A DNA stretch of 64,000 bases from Metridium senile (lineage: Eukaryota; Cnidaria; Anthozoa; Actiniaria; Metridiidae). A program made the translations under genes and the position numbers. This document shows, in pieces, positions 25,776 through 37,002 of this stretch. Where the stretch lies: assembly GCA_949775045.1 (NCBI GenBank), contig OX459095.1, forward strand, positions 28,733,064 to 28,797,063, written 5' to 3'. The notes under the pieces were generated by a model. It searched no databases, had not been told where the DNA came from, and worked only from the letters and a program-made list of their open reading frames with translations. Numbering within the stretch: position 1 is the stretch's first letter; every line of letters starts with the position of its first letter.

Positions 25776-25860
25776 ATAATACACTTCATGCCAGCGATGT
25801 TGCTTCACCATATTTTCTAGTTACAGCCTAGAGCCGTGCACCAGCCGAATACGGGGACAG

Positions 25861-26090
25861 AGTACCCCCCTCCCCCCGGAACCAATATATCAGCCCATTA
25901 GGGACGTGATTAGGGGGGAGTATGCTCCCATGTTCCCTTGATCTTTTTGAATTTTCTCCCTTGTTTCCCCATGAAATAACTGTTTCCCTGAAATGTTTTA
26001 CCTTATGATCCCATGATCCCCCAAAACTATTGTTTTATCATATTGCGTTCCCTTGTTCCCTAAAACCCCTGGGAGGGGCTCAAACCTGCC
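25861..26090. mobile_element. dispersed repeat, TTCTCCCTTG / CCATGATCCC family
   Basis: TTTTCTCCCTTGTTTCCC, GAAATGTTTTACCTT, CCATGATCCC and TTGTTCCC occur in order. A diverged copy occurs at 58079-58250. No borders are defined. Confidence 0.45.
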
Positions 26091-26435
26091 CAACTTAATG
26101 TTATAAAAAGGAAGAAAGAAAAACAGAACGAATTAAAAAAAAAGTATTAAATAAAAGTAATGATAAGAAAGACACCAAAGAAAATAAAAAACATTTTCAG
26201 AACTGAAATTTTATTTCTTTTTCTATAAAAGAGAACAACAGGGTTATTTAATTCATCAAATAATACTTCGAAAACGGTATTACATCGATGCTATATATAT
26301 TATATATACATTAATTAATTTTAGTGATTTTTACAAACATTTTTCAAATCTCAAACATTTGCACAAACTAGACTATCTGCTATTATTATTGTATTCATAT
26401 GTACTTTATCGACGTAAGCATTTATGACGACAAGA

Positions 26436-26688
26436 CCTTTTGCAACAACAGGTCACGTGACCCTACCCCTCTGGTGGGCAAGTTTTGGCCATCAGAGCAT
26501 ATTTTCCATACAAATCCTTATAAAATATTGAATTTTAAATTAAATGTCACTTCCCCAGTGTTACATTTTATGAGCTGATATTTCGCCTTCTTACTAACGT
26601 CGAGGTACTCTTTTCATTTCTATGTTCATTTTGACACAGCTGTTCGATTTAAAAGGGGTAGGGTCATGTGACATGTTGTTGCAAAAGG
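26436..26688. mobile_element. palindromic MITE
   Basis: CCTTTTGCAACAACAGGTCA... and ...TGACATGTTGTTGCAAAAGG form the ends, with GTGACCCTACCCCT / AGGGGTAGGGTCATGTG continuing inward. Confidence 0.75.
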
Positions 26689-27206
26689 CCTATTAAACCA
26701 GTTTCAAGTTGCAACATGTAGTTTTAAAATAACTCTTCATTCTTCATTCCAAACACAGGTTAAAGGTATGGATAATGTGCTAAATAATTCCAAGCATTAC
26801 AAGTCATTGTTTGTAAATATTTAGTTTAGTTTCAGACTATGTGATTTGTAATTTTTACTCTTCAATATTGCATCTCTTAGTACAATTACTGGTAGTGTAA
26901 TATAATAATAATAATTTAATATAAATGGTTTAAAAAAAAGATTACTTACAAAAAAAGATTACCTAAGATTGCCAGAGTAAGTGTATTAATGTAATTAACT
27001 CGAAGACCATAACACTGTAAATTTGACACTAGACTAAGACATTTATTATATAATCATGTCAGAAAACAGTGTATTATTTCTTCTTAGATAATCTAATGTA
27101 TATAATTGGCAAAAGATTATTTCAAACTACATGTCTCCAATTCTGTCTCGGCTGACCAACTATCACCATGCAAAAAGTTGTTGTAGTAAAAATCGACTCC
27201 TGTATT

Positions 27207-30200
27207 TCAAGTGGGAGATTTTTTCTTCAGTTTTCTTCCCTTTTCATATTTGATAGTATCTAGTTCTAGTTGTGCCATTTCAGACATCCGAGTATGGAAG
27301 TTAGGTGGAGCTCCAGCCATGGGATCTGTGTACTTTGAACCTACAGGTACAATCAGTAAAAAACAAAAAAGTCAATGAATATATTTTTATAATTAAATAT
27401 TATTTAGTAACTTGTCAGAGTCATCTTATGTCTTTCTTGTCCTCTCAACAATGTACTAAATTCGTCCCATCCTATATAAAGAGTGACCTTACCATGGCTC
27501 AAACACTATAATAGCTAATAAGGCTATCATATCCAAAAACTTGATTAAGTGGGCTTTCATTTATTAGTGTAGGGGGGGGGGGGGGGGGGGGGGGTCGGAA
27601 ATATTGAGGGGGGTTGGTATGTTATTTTTGGAAGCTATATAGAGGGGGTGTTACAAATTGTAAAACTATGCTGTTATAGTAAAAACTCAATGAAATAAAG
27701 GGGGAGGGGGCTTATGATAGTTTAGCCAACCAGGAAAGGGGGGGTTGGGTAATATTTGGAAAAGACAACAGGTGCCGACCCTGCCCCCTAAAAACGTATA
27801 AATGAAAGCCCCCTAAGGAAACAGGGCTCGACCATTCCCTCCCAAATGAGTCCAAATTCACTATTAACTATAGTCTACCTCTAATTTGCATGACTAGAGT
27901 GATGTTTCTGGGTGGCTCCTACATGGGTGCGTGGAGATATGAAATTTTTCTTTGAGTGGTCAAATGGATATCTTACGACTGACTACAGTGAATGTATTCA
28001 GCATAGTTACTAAAAGGCGCAATGAGCTACAATGAGCTACAGCAGGCTACAATGAGCTACAAAGCTACAATGAGCAACTATGAGTTTTAGTTATTACAAT
28101 CCAGACACAGTCTGAGCCAGAAAAGCATGAAAATGATCTATGAACTGCCATTTATTTCACTCACCTACGAATGACGCATTTTTTAAAGGCATTCTATCTT
28201 GTGACAATTAAATTTAAAATAAGCTGGAATTATTTGTTATTGTTAAAAAATATGAGATTCTGCTGAAAGTGATAAAATTTAATGGAAAAAACCTGTATCT
28301 TACCATGTTAGTGATTTGTTCAGATGGTGGGTTTTCTTTGCCTTACGATCAAAGCAACTAGTCGTCAATGATGAACAAATCACAAACATAGGAATATACG
28401 CTTTTTTTCATTAAATTTTTAATTATTACTTTCAGCAGAATCTCGTATTTTTAGTTACCATTTATTTTAATAACAAATAATACCAGCTTATTATTAATTT
28501 ATTGTTACGGGAATGTCAGAGCACCTCAAAGAAAATACGGCTTTTGTTGGTGAGTAAAATTAATGGCAGTTAATTGGCAGTTTTTAAATCATTTTCATGC
28601 TTGTCTAGATGAAAGTGACAGTGTCTGCATTGTAGTAACTACAACTTATAGTAGCCTCTTCTGCAGGCATCCCTTCCCTTTCCAATATTTGTTTGCACGC
28701 AGGCATTAAGTTAAAAATTGAGGATAGCGTTTCTTCTGCGTTATAATTTATTATGAATTACCAAGCTTTCAGCCATCTTGGCCATCATCAGGATGGTAGT
28801 ACACGTAATGTTTGAATTAACGTATTTTACTACCTCACGCTGTTTTATTGTATTTTTCTCTAGGATTGTTTCTGTGTGTGCACGCTTATTGTTAACTACG
28901 TTAATTCAAACATATTAAGTGTACTACCACCCTGATGATGGCCAAGATGGCTGAAAGCTTGGTAATTCATAATAAATCATAACACAGAAGAAACGCTTAC
29001 CTCAATTTTTATTCCTTGCCTAGTTCTCAAATTTTTCGGATTTCTGGGCTTCCTGTGTCAATGGGAGGGCCGAGGGGGAATCTTATTAGCTTCCAGTCTC
29101 CTCGCGTCCTACCATATATTAGGAAACACAGGAAGCCCGAAACGGAATTATCGGAAAAGAGTTGCCTGCAGAGGAGGCTAAACGTATAGTAGCTCATTGT
29201 ACCTTATTGTAGGTCATTGCGCCTTTTAGAAACTATGATGTATTCAGGATGCTCTGACTTATTTTGAAATGGTTGCTAACATTAACTGTTATTTGTGAAG
29301 AATGGCTGTCAGAGACAGAAAAAAATAATTGTGGAAAAATTTCCTACAAACCTTTTAAATTGAGTGTTGATTTTGTTTTCCATCTGTAAAAAGAATGAAA
29401 AAAAAAATAAATCAGTACCTTTTCTCTCAAAGCTGTATTTTTTGACAACACTTTTATGAGGCCCTGTTAGGGGGGAGGGGGGGGGGGGGGGTCTGAACAA
29501 TCCATAATCCTGATTGAAGTTCATAAATAATCGGTAATCCTTAATTTTAAATAATGATTTACCAAAAATATATTACAAATGGGTAATCCCAAATCCTCAA
29601 TTGGTCATGCTGCAAAAATATTCCATAATCCTTAAAATTTTGGGTCAATAATCCATGTCCCTGCTCTAAAAACTCCTAATAAATTATCTTTATATTAATC
29701 CTAAAACCCTAACAGGGCCTCTTTCATACAACACTTTCCTACAAGCATACATGACATGTAAATTGGTGGATCTACAGTGTAGGGAAGGGGTATACTTTGA
29801 GATAAACTGACAATTTAGTCAGCTAATTTCTTGATGCAAAGGCTGGCTACTTTGATCTATTTCCTTCATAAAAATGCATAAATATGATGCAAAGTATGAT
29901 TGCTGAATGGCTGAATGGACAATGGATTTGCATGGCCAGTCCAAGAAAAATATTTTTGTTCTCACTCTTGTGCTCACGAACATTGATCTAGGACATCAAG
30001 CTAATTTAGTCAATGTTTTCTTTTCTATTTCATTTTGATAATTAAAAATAAACAGAAAATGACATGGATGCTTGAGATACAGGTGTCAATCATTCAATGC
30101 ACTATCTATGATATCTTATCAGCATTCACAGATAAAAGTCATATACTTTCTTACAACTATGTCATATCTTCCATATCAATGGGAAAATCAAAAATAATTA

Positions 30201-31856
30201 CAATTTTTTACTCCGATGAAGGGCTAAAGCTTGAAACTTCAGAAAAGTTAAGTCAACATTTTTAACAGTGTTACAAATTTAATTATATTACCTATCGTTT
30301 ATATCAAACACTGACACAGCCTATACTAGTTTACTCGCTAGTTTCCATTACAAATTTCATTCTATTACCTATCGTTTATATCAAACACCGACGCAGCCTA
30401 TACTAGTTTACTTGCTATACTAGTTTTCATTAATTACACTGCCTCGTTTCTCACCTTGACTGTGACAGCGGCTTAGTTGGTGGTTGACGTTGTGTCGCCA
30501 TAGATATTGTTCCTATAGCAATAAGGTCTGTTGTATCTCTAGCAGAATTAGGCATAGATGAATTTCGGCTAAATGTAAATGGTAACCTTGTTGACGGCCT
30601 AAATGAACTGGTGGCTTTAAACTGTTCCTGACTTTCACAGACATCTATAAGGTCATCTTGGGAGCTTAACTTACATTTTCCCAAATGTAGAATTCTATTG
30701 TAAATTTGTTCCTGCTCCTGAGAGGTTGTAAAGGTACTTGGACTACAATTGCTTTCTCGTTTACTGTAGTTACTGTTGCTAAGGTGCAGAGTGCTTTTAA
30801 CTTTTGACTGGCTCCTTAGAATAAAACAAAAATTATAAAATAATACACCAATTATCTTTCTTTCAATAATGATTTAATTTCAATATTTAATGAAAATCAA
30901 TTAAATAGTTCTGTAGATGGAGTTCAAAAACATGAAACCAAAAACAGTAAACAAATTCTGGAAATTTATTTACTTTTCTTAAATATATGGTTAAAACATT
31001 TAAATGTTAGCTTATATTAAATTTACTTACATTCTCGAAAAATAAAAACATTAATCTACTCAGAAAGAAAATTACAATTATATTGAATAGTTTAAAGTAT
31101 AAGCCTATTTTAACTGACCTATATCCATGTAAGATGACATATTATACTCAATGCAACAACTGCAAATAAACTCGAAACAAAAGTCCTATACCGACAAAGC
31201 CACAATTAGAATACGTGTATTTCAAAAGTACTAATTGCATGGGACTTCAGGGTAATATTTCGTCATTATTTAAAGACCCAAAAAGAAAAATTGACTTCAA
31301 AGTTTTATCTAGATGGAAATCTAACTCATTTTAACCCAAAAAATCCCAGACGAATGCATAATGTATAAGGCTGAAACGAATTTATCCGACTTCAACACTC
31401 TTAATTTGCTCGGGCTAGGATGGATTTTTACAATTTCTCTATCAGAAAGATGTACTTGAGTTATTCAAGATAGTAAATTGTTACTTAAGCATTATGTTTA
31501 CCGTGATTTCGGCCGGTCTTCAGTCTTATTGATGGGCTCAAATCCTGTTTCTGCTGTTAGTTTCTTGTCAAAGCCCAAGGGTTCTAAAAGACAAATTTTA
31601 ACTCGCATTTAGTATTGATTACTTCAAAACTTCTGCTATAAGGACGAAAATACTTACTCAATAAATATCTTTGCCTAGTTTGGCAAAATCGTCTTGGACT
31701 GTGAGCAGCCATAAAGGTATCTAACGAAGTAAATGGTGTCGAAGATGGAGGACGCATTTTCAAAGTCACAACACTGCTCCCGGAAGAATGCTTCCAAAGC
31801 GGCGAAACACAAGCAGTTCGTGGGTCTATGCCATACTTTTCCCTTTCATGAGCCAT
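27207..31856 (-). CDS. five-exon gene of unrecognised family, 199 residues
   Basis: I assembled this from five exons with consistent phases and GT-AG borders: 31658-31856 (66 codons, starts at the ATG at 31856), 31502-31583, 30675-30814, 29419-29463 and 27207-27340. The total is exactly 600 nt ending in TGA. The junctions are strong: GTAAGT after exons 1 and 3, and a long pyrimidine tract before exons 4 and 5. The protein is basic and polar, without a signal peptide, membrane segment or known motif. It holds a Ser/Pro-rich N-terminus, a SQEQEQIYNRILHLGK segment, and a C-terminus reading PPNFHTRMSEMAQLELDT followed by a Lys-rich tail, the part most likely to be conserved. If the exon 3 donor at 30674 is skipped, the frame runs on for 74 more residues to a TGA at 30451, a possible alternative end. 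An AATAAA lies at 27042-27047, about 160 nt past the stop. I do not recognise the family. Confidence 0.68.
27549..27814. mobile_element. poly-G MITE
   Basis: GTGGGCTTTCATTTAT at the left and ATAAATGAAAGCCCCCT at the right. A run of about 21 G follows the left end. Confidence 0.7.
28003..29238. mobile_element. long palindromic element interrupted by a hAT-type MITE
   Basis: Outer ends CTAAAAGGCGCAATGAGCTA and CATTGCGCCTTTTAG. The arms include AAAGCATGAAAATGAT, ATTCTGCTGAAAGT and their inverses at 28600 and 28434. The right arm is split by the insertion at 28652-29181. Confidence 0.8.
28652..29181. mobile_element. hAT-type MITE, copy C, with nested palindrome
   Basis: TAGCCTCTTCTGCAGGCA at the left and TGCCTGCAGAGGAGGCTAA at the right. 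The flanking 8-mers ACTTATAG / ACGTATAG match at 7 of 8. A further inverted-repeat element (about 28712-29011, with AGCTTTCAGCCATCTTGG / CCAAGATGGCTGAAAGCT) sits inside it. Confidence 0.82.
29464..29716. mobile_element. poly-G inverted-repeat element bordering an exon
   Basis: GGCCCTGTTAGGG at the left (from 29460) and CCCTAACAGGGCC at the right (to about 29720). A G-rich run lies at 29471-29492. Read on the minus strand, this run is a pyrimidine tract leading to TAACAG, the acceptor of the exon at 29419-29463. Confidence 0.65.
30279..30435. repeat. tandem duplication, about 77 bp units
   Basis: TATTACCTATCGTTTATATC and AGCCTATACTAGTTTACT appear twice in the same order (30288- and 30365-), in the intron after exon 3 of the unknown gene. 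Confidence 0.82.
30451..30674 (-). CDS. alternative extension of exon 3 of the unknown five-exon gene
   Basis: This is in frame with exon 3 (30675-30814) when the GTAAGT donor at 30669-30674 is not used. It codes for a Ser/Thr/Pro-rich tail that includes SSFRPSTRLPFTFSRN and ends in LSQSR. The last codons AGG TGA also form a good donor sequence (AG|GTGAGA), so this stretch could be a longer exon as well as a terminal one. Its phase there (2) does not fit the exon at 29463, so the short form of exon 3 is preferred. Confidence 0.45.
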
Positions 31857-32752
31857 ACCATTGCTCTAACAGTATCCGAATGAAAGATTTGAGACCAAAA
31901 AATCATTGAAATGTAAAATGTTTGAGCTCCATCACATCTTCTTCAAGCGTAAACTTTCTCGAACGATGTCTCCTGGGAACGACATCCTGTTGCTTAGCAA
32001 CGTCGACCATTGTTAAACATTGACTCGCTTCAAAATAAAGGAATTTAATCCGTTTTAATTTTCACTAAAGCTTCGGCAATAATTATAGGCTTCAATGCAA
32101 AAAAAAACTATATATCTATCTATTGCTTTTTTCTTTAGCAATTTACAAGCTTTTCAAACATTTTTTGTCAAAAATGTGTTAATTTCAATATTTTTTCAAA
32201 CTATTTTTTTTCTTTCTCAGTCAAAATAGGATTAATTGAAAAGAGTCAAAGGATTAACTAAAAAAGTAAATTATCGAAGAAATGAGCTATTTAAAAATAA
32301 CAAGCAAAAAGATTTAGCTTGATATTCAAGTTTTTCATTAATTTTTACAGAAAATATTTCAAAAGCTTAAAAATATTCCAACAGATATTAAAAATATGGC
32401 AACATCATAGCAATAAAAAAACTACTGTGCAACAAAGTTATTTGTTTATAGATTGACATTGACCCAGACAAAATTTTATTTATATTCTAATTCGCTCTCC
32501 CGCTTATAAACCGAATATAAAACATTTATCATGTAATACTGCACAGACTCATAGGTGTATGTCAACATATAATGACAAGGAGTGCTATTCTTTATTCCAA
32601 TTCATAGTAAATCAATATACATGTATATGTTATAGTGTCAATAGTATTTATTATTGTAATGTTTATAACAATTATTATACCAGTGTAATGTTCGTTCTTC
32701 ATACTGGATATCCACTCTCAAGGGCACTGCACAGTAAAGACACTCTGGAGTA
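31857..32752. other. AT-rich intergenic stretch
   Basis: The first ~150 bases upstream of the five-exon gene are less AT-rich and probably hold its promoter. The rest shows nothing recognisable. Confidence 0.4.
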
Positions 32753-32891
32753 GAGTACAAACACTAAAAGTGTGCAACATAAATACCACTAAATACTGCT
32801 AAATTATGCTAATTCTATTGTTCTCTATTGTTTAATCAACACTATTTAGTGGTAAATAGTGAAAAGTATTGCACACTTTTAGTGTTTGTAC
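32753..32891. mobile_element. MITE with GAGTACAAACAC ends, copy 1
   Basis: GAGTACAAACACTAAAAGTG and its inverse (CACTTTTAGTGTTTGTAC) bracket TACCACTAAATACTGC / CTATTTAGTGGTAAATAG. A TA precedes it; the right border is slightly decayed. Confidence 0.85.
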
Positions 32892-33819
32892 CATACTTGT
32901 AATTTATAATTATAATTTGTTAGCACCGTATTCAGTCGTAGGACGCATTTCTAGCACCATTAAATAACTTAACTTTACTGACATTTCAAGCTTTACATGC
33001 TAGTTTCCATATGTATCATTTAGGAATATAATTAAAATTTCATATTAATTTTCTAGGTTCCTGCCTGTATAGATTTTCCTTTGATTGTCACAGTGATGAG
33101 GGATAAAACAGGATATTGCATTGACACAAACAAATCCTGATGTCAAGGGACAAGGACTAGACACCAATTTATTAATCTAAAATTATATTTTCATAGTCCT
33201 ACAACTCATACCCAGATAATAATTTATTTATCTTTTTTTCTTCATAAGATATTTTATTTTATTTTACATAAAATATAAATATTATTTTATTCCTTGATGT
33301 GATATAGTCAAGGAGCATGTGTACTTCCGTGGGACTTTCATGAAGAAAGTTGACAACCTATCTAGATATGTTCAGGGACACCCAAGGAACAAGAAAAAAA
33401 TTGTTGACAATCTGTCAACTTGCTATTATCGATTTTATGGGAGTTTAAAAATACAGCCAGCATGAAAACGAGGCTGGGATGTTATTGCCCCCCAAAAACA
33501 TGTTATGAATGAGCAGTCATCATGACACTGACAGGTATCATCATATAGCCTCCAACCAACAGTTTTATATTGTTGTTGCTTTAGTCACGTAACTAGAAAG
33601 TGGTTGCATGAAAACGAGGCTGGGTATTTCAAATGCTTTTATTTGCTATATTTCTGTGCTTTATTTATAGTTAATTTGTACTAAATGTCTATCAAAATAC
33701 TTTAAAGACTGTTTAGAAGTGATGGCAATCAATATTACGTCATCAGCAACATCACATCGAGGCTAGTGAGGTAACTCAATTAAGTATTATGCTAATTAAT
33801 GTTTTTGAAAGGAATTTCA

Positions 33820-33997
33820 TTTACAGCGCAACGCGTAAAAGTATGGTCACTGATAATGTATTCGCATACTTCTGTCTCGCCATCGATCCAATCAGCGTTG
33901 TAGGATTGTGTTATCTTGTCGCTGATTGGATCGATTGCGAGACAGAAGTATGCGAATACATTATCAGTGGCCATACTTTTACGCGTTGCGCTGTAAA
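33820..33997. mobile_element. palindromic MITE nested in the left arm
   Basis: TTTACAGCGCAACGCGTAAA / TTTACGCGTTGCGCTGTAAA ends with near-perfect arms running to CCAATCAGCG / CGCTGATTGG. It is absent from the right arm of the host element, which dates its insertion after the arms formed. The overlapping frames on both strands are arm mirror images. Confidence 0.88.
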
Positions 33998-34460
33998 TAC
34001 CTTAGAACAACAAAATATGATTTTTTGATAAGTCTTCTTTACTATTAATAATCTGTGTTTTATAACACCATTTAGAACTCTATCTACTTTGTCTGATGCT
34101 GGAGACAGTTGTATCAGTACTGGTTACATAACAAAATGCAGCCCACGTAGCCAGCTTTGTAGTGGGTCCTTTCCTATGGCTTCAAGATAAACAGGTTGTT
34201 TGATTGAAAGAATTGTGGTTAGGCCTGATTATTGATCTGTTGAAGTGGATTTTTATCACTGATGACCAAATAAATATTTGAAATAAATAATGTGAAAGTG
34301 TAATGGTATAATAGTGTAATGCAGTCCATTCTTCATAGTGATGGATGGTTGCAAACTTGGTAAATACAACTATAAAGATGTTTCTGACCTATTGTATATA
34401 CTGGTATCTCTAAATATATTTTGTTCTCTACGGTATGCGTTTTATTCTCTAATTATTCAA

Positions 34461-35170
34461 TTAAATCAATAAGTCAATCACAGACTTGGACTTTACCGAC
34501 GATATTGCGCTGCTATCCAACAATGTAGAACTGACAGACAGAGAGACTGCTGGCCAGTGTAGAGAACGAGTGCAATCAAATCGGACTATTTTAATGACAA
34601 GAAGACCAAGGTGATGTTTTGCAGCGTGACATTCTTCCAGTGATGGAACGGCACTTGATAATGATGATGATTTCAATTATCTAAGGCTAGTGGATTAATT
34701 CAAACGATAAGGACATCACAGTGCGCAAAGCTCCTGTCTGGAAGGCACTGAACGATATGAACAAGGTCTGGAAATCTAGAATATATCTTTAGTTAAAGCG
34801 TAGGCTATTTGTGGCTACCGTTGAGTGTGTCCTCCTGTATGGGTGTGAAAGCTGGTCACTGACTTCATCCTTACTGGGAAGATCCCTTGATGGCTTCTAC
34901 ACTTGAATGCTGCGTGCTGTGCATAATATCAGGTGGCATAGCTACATAGCAAATGGATGGATATGGAACCCTCCCTATAATCTCAGACCAGGTTGCCTGG
35001 CAGAGACTTGGTCTTTCAGGTCACTGTTACAGGCACAAGAACTTGCCTGCTTGGGAGTTTGTGATCTGGGAGCCCTCCCACAGACACAGAACCATCCTGA
35101 TCACACTGTGATAGTCAGCATTTATCAACACTCTCAAGCGAGACGTGGGTGCTCCAAGCACCACTGAGCC
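34461..35170 (+). pseudogene. non-LTR retrotransposon reverse transcriptase remnant
   Basis: Scattered in-frame pieces on the plus strand read ITDLDFTDDIALLSNN (the FADD catalytic block, with Thr for Ala), then WKALNDMNKVWKS, then LFVATVECVLLYGCESWSLT and MLRAVHNIRWHSYI. These are typical of the C-terminal half of RTE/Jockey-type polymerases. Stops (after WKSRIYL and before MLRAV) and frame changes show it is dead. Confidence 0.8.
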
Positions 35171-36283
35171 AGCCACAGGCATGGCTGATCCCTAGGATTG
35201 GTGTTCCAGGAAAATGATTCAATTAATTCCATCATTAGCACTGCATATGTAGTTCCATAACCATAACAAACTACGTCATTGTACGGCCACCTATAGCAAT
35301 GCAATGTGCTGCTTATATAGTGCTTTATTCACGCGAACCCCCATGTGCTTATTAAAATAAGCCAACATAAACATAATCAATGGCTCTAAGCCCATATCTT
35401 CATGCATGTCCTTTTTAGCTGTCAAGTAACGTAAAATGAAATCCAATTTGTAATAAGTTCATGACAGTCCTATTTCTGGAGAAATTGTGGAAAAGACTAA
35501 TTACAGTTTGTTTTGGTCTAAATCAAGCCATATTTCTCCAGGGAAAAAAGATGTTATTACTATACAGTTAAAATACCTATCTTCCTGGTAAAAACAATCA
35601 CTTGTAATCTAAATACGGAAGAGGTGCTTATTAAATTAAGGTACTTAATTATTAAAATATATGTCTGTCTATGACAGCTATGGATCTCACATGTTTCAAT
35701 TCGCTTACAAATTGAATCATATTTTGTTGTTCTTGCTAAATGCGGAAAGTTGTTTTTAAACGATATCCCTTTCAAAATCATATATTAACAATATTTAATT
35801 GAGTTACCTCACTAGCCTCGATGTGATGCTGCTGATGGCGTGATATTGATTGCCATCACTTCTAAACAGTCTTTAAAGTATTTTAATAGACATTTAGTAC
35901 AAATTAACTATAAATAAAGCACAGAAATATAGCAAATAAAAGCATTTGAAATACCCAGCCTCGTTTTCATGCAACCACTTTCTAGTCACGTGACTAAAGC
36001 AACAACAATATAAAACTGTTGGTTGGAGGCTATATGTTGATGCCTGTCAGTGTCATGATGACTGCTCCTTCATAACATGTTTTTGGGGGGCAATAACATC
36101 CCAGCCTCGTTTTCATGCTGGCTGTATTTTTAAACTCCCATAAAATCGATAATAGCGAGTTGACAGATTGTCAACAATTTTTTTCTTGTTCCTTGGGTGT
36201 CCCTGAACATATCTAGATAGGTTGTCAACTTTCTTCATGAAAGTCCCACGGGAGCTATTTTTTGGACATTTGCTCCTTGACTA

Positions 36284-37002
36284 ATATTAAAAGTGTTACA
36301 ATTATTTATATTTTTCCTGACATCATGTGATGGTAAGGGTGTTTTACTTGACTATTTTATAAATTATTTATTAACAAAAAGACCCTGAAGGGAATCAGGT
36401 TGTCCTTTGTATCACGATTTATGACACCCCCTAATCACAGGCTTACCAGACTAGTAATCTCTGGTTTTGGGCAATATGAATAACGTTCAAATATTGTCCT
36501 GTTATTAAAAGATTATGAGTTTAGGAACATTTCTGTGTGGTTTTCCTAGTTTTTTGGGGCCATTTAAGGAGGTTTTGAGAATGGTGAATTTTAGCAGTCA
36601 TCGATGTGTCAATATAAAATTAATGTAATATAGATCCGTTAAATAACACAGTAAGCCCAAAACCACAGATTACTAGTCTGGTAAGCCTGTGCCCTAATTG
36701 GTATCAAGATTTTAACTCCTAAAACATGATAGATATCCAAGCCAATTTAGATCCAATTGTTCACAGTTTGAATCAAACAACCTCAGCCTTGATAGTGTGT
36801 AACATATTCGTTACAATTTGACTACAGCCCTTGGAATGTTGAAGTGTTTCAATTATCTTCAATTGTTTGATAATGTGTGCATTCCTTGAATTACTGCGAG
36901 GGGTAGTCAAATTGCAAAGAATGTATAACATGCTTTTAAGGCTGAGGTTGTGGACATGAACTGTGACAAGGTCTATTCACTACTTGAAAGACATTAACTT
37001 GA
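36284..37002. other. intergenic, probably including the MGAT1 3' UTR
   Basis: TAGTAATCTGTGGTTTTGGGC-like inverted segments (about 36448-36478 and 36650-36690) flag a further palindromic element. CCTCAGCC / GGCTGAGG blocks at 36780 and 36940 are inverted too. Confidence 0.45.

Larger units (their letters stand above)
33306..36283. mobile_element. ~3 kb element with long inverted arms
   Basis: Ends AGTCAAGGAGCA and TGCTCCTTGACT. The left arm (33306 to about 34024) and right arm (about 35700-36283) are inverted copies over 500 bp, including the stretches around GACATTTAGTAC, CAGCCTCGTTTTCATG and CCTGAACATATCTAGATAG. The left arm is interrupted by a palindrome at 33820-33997. The core holds a dead reverse-transcriptase remnant. 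The two arms still match closely, so the event or a gene-conversion is recent. Confidence 0.82.

Noticed and set aside
33789..34028. Opposing frames containing FAYFCLAIDPIS
   Set aside because: Mirror images of a palindrome nested in the inverted-arm element.
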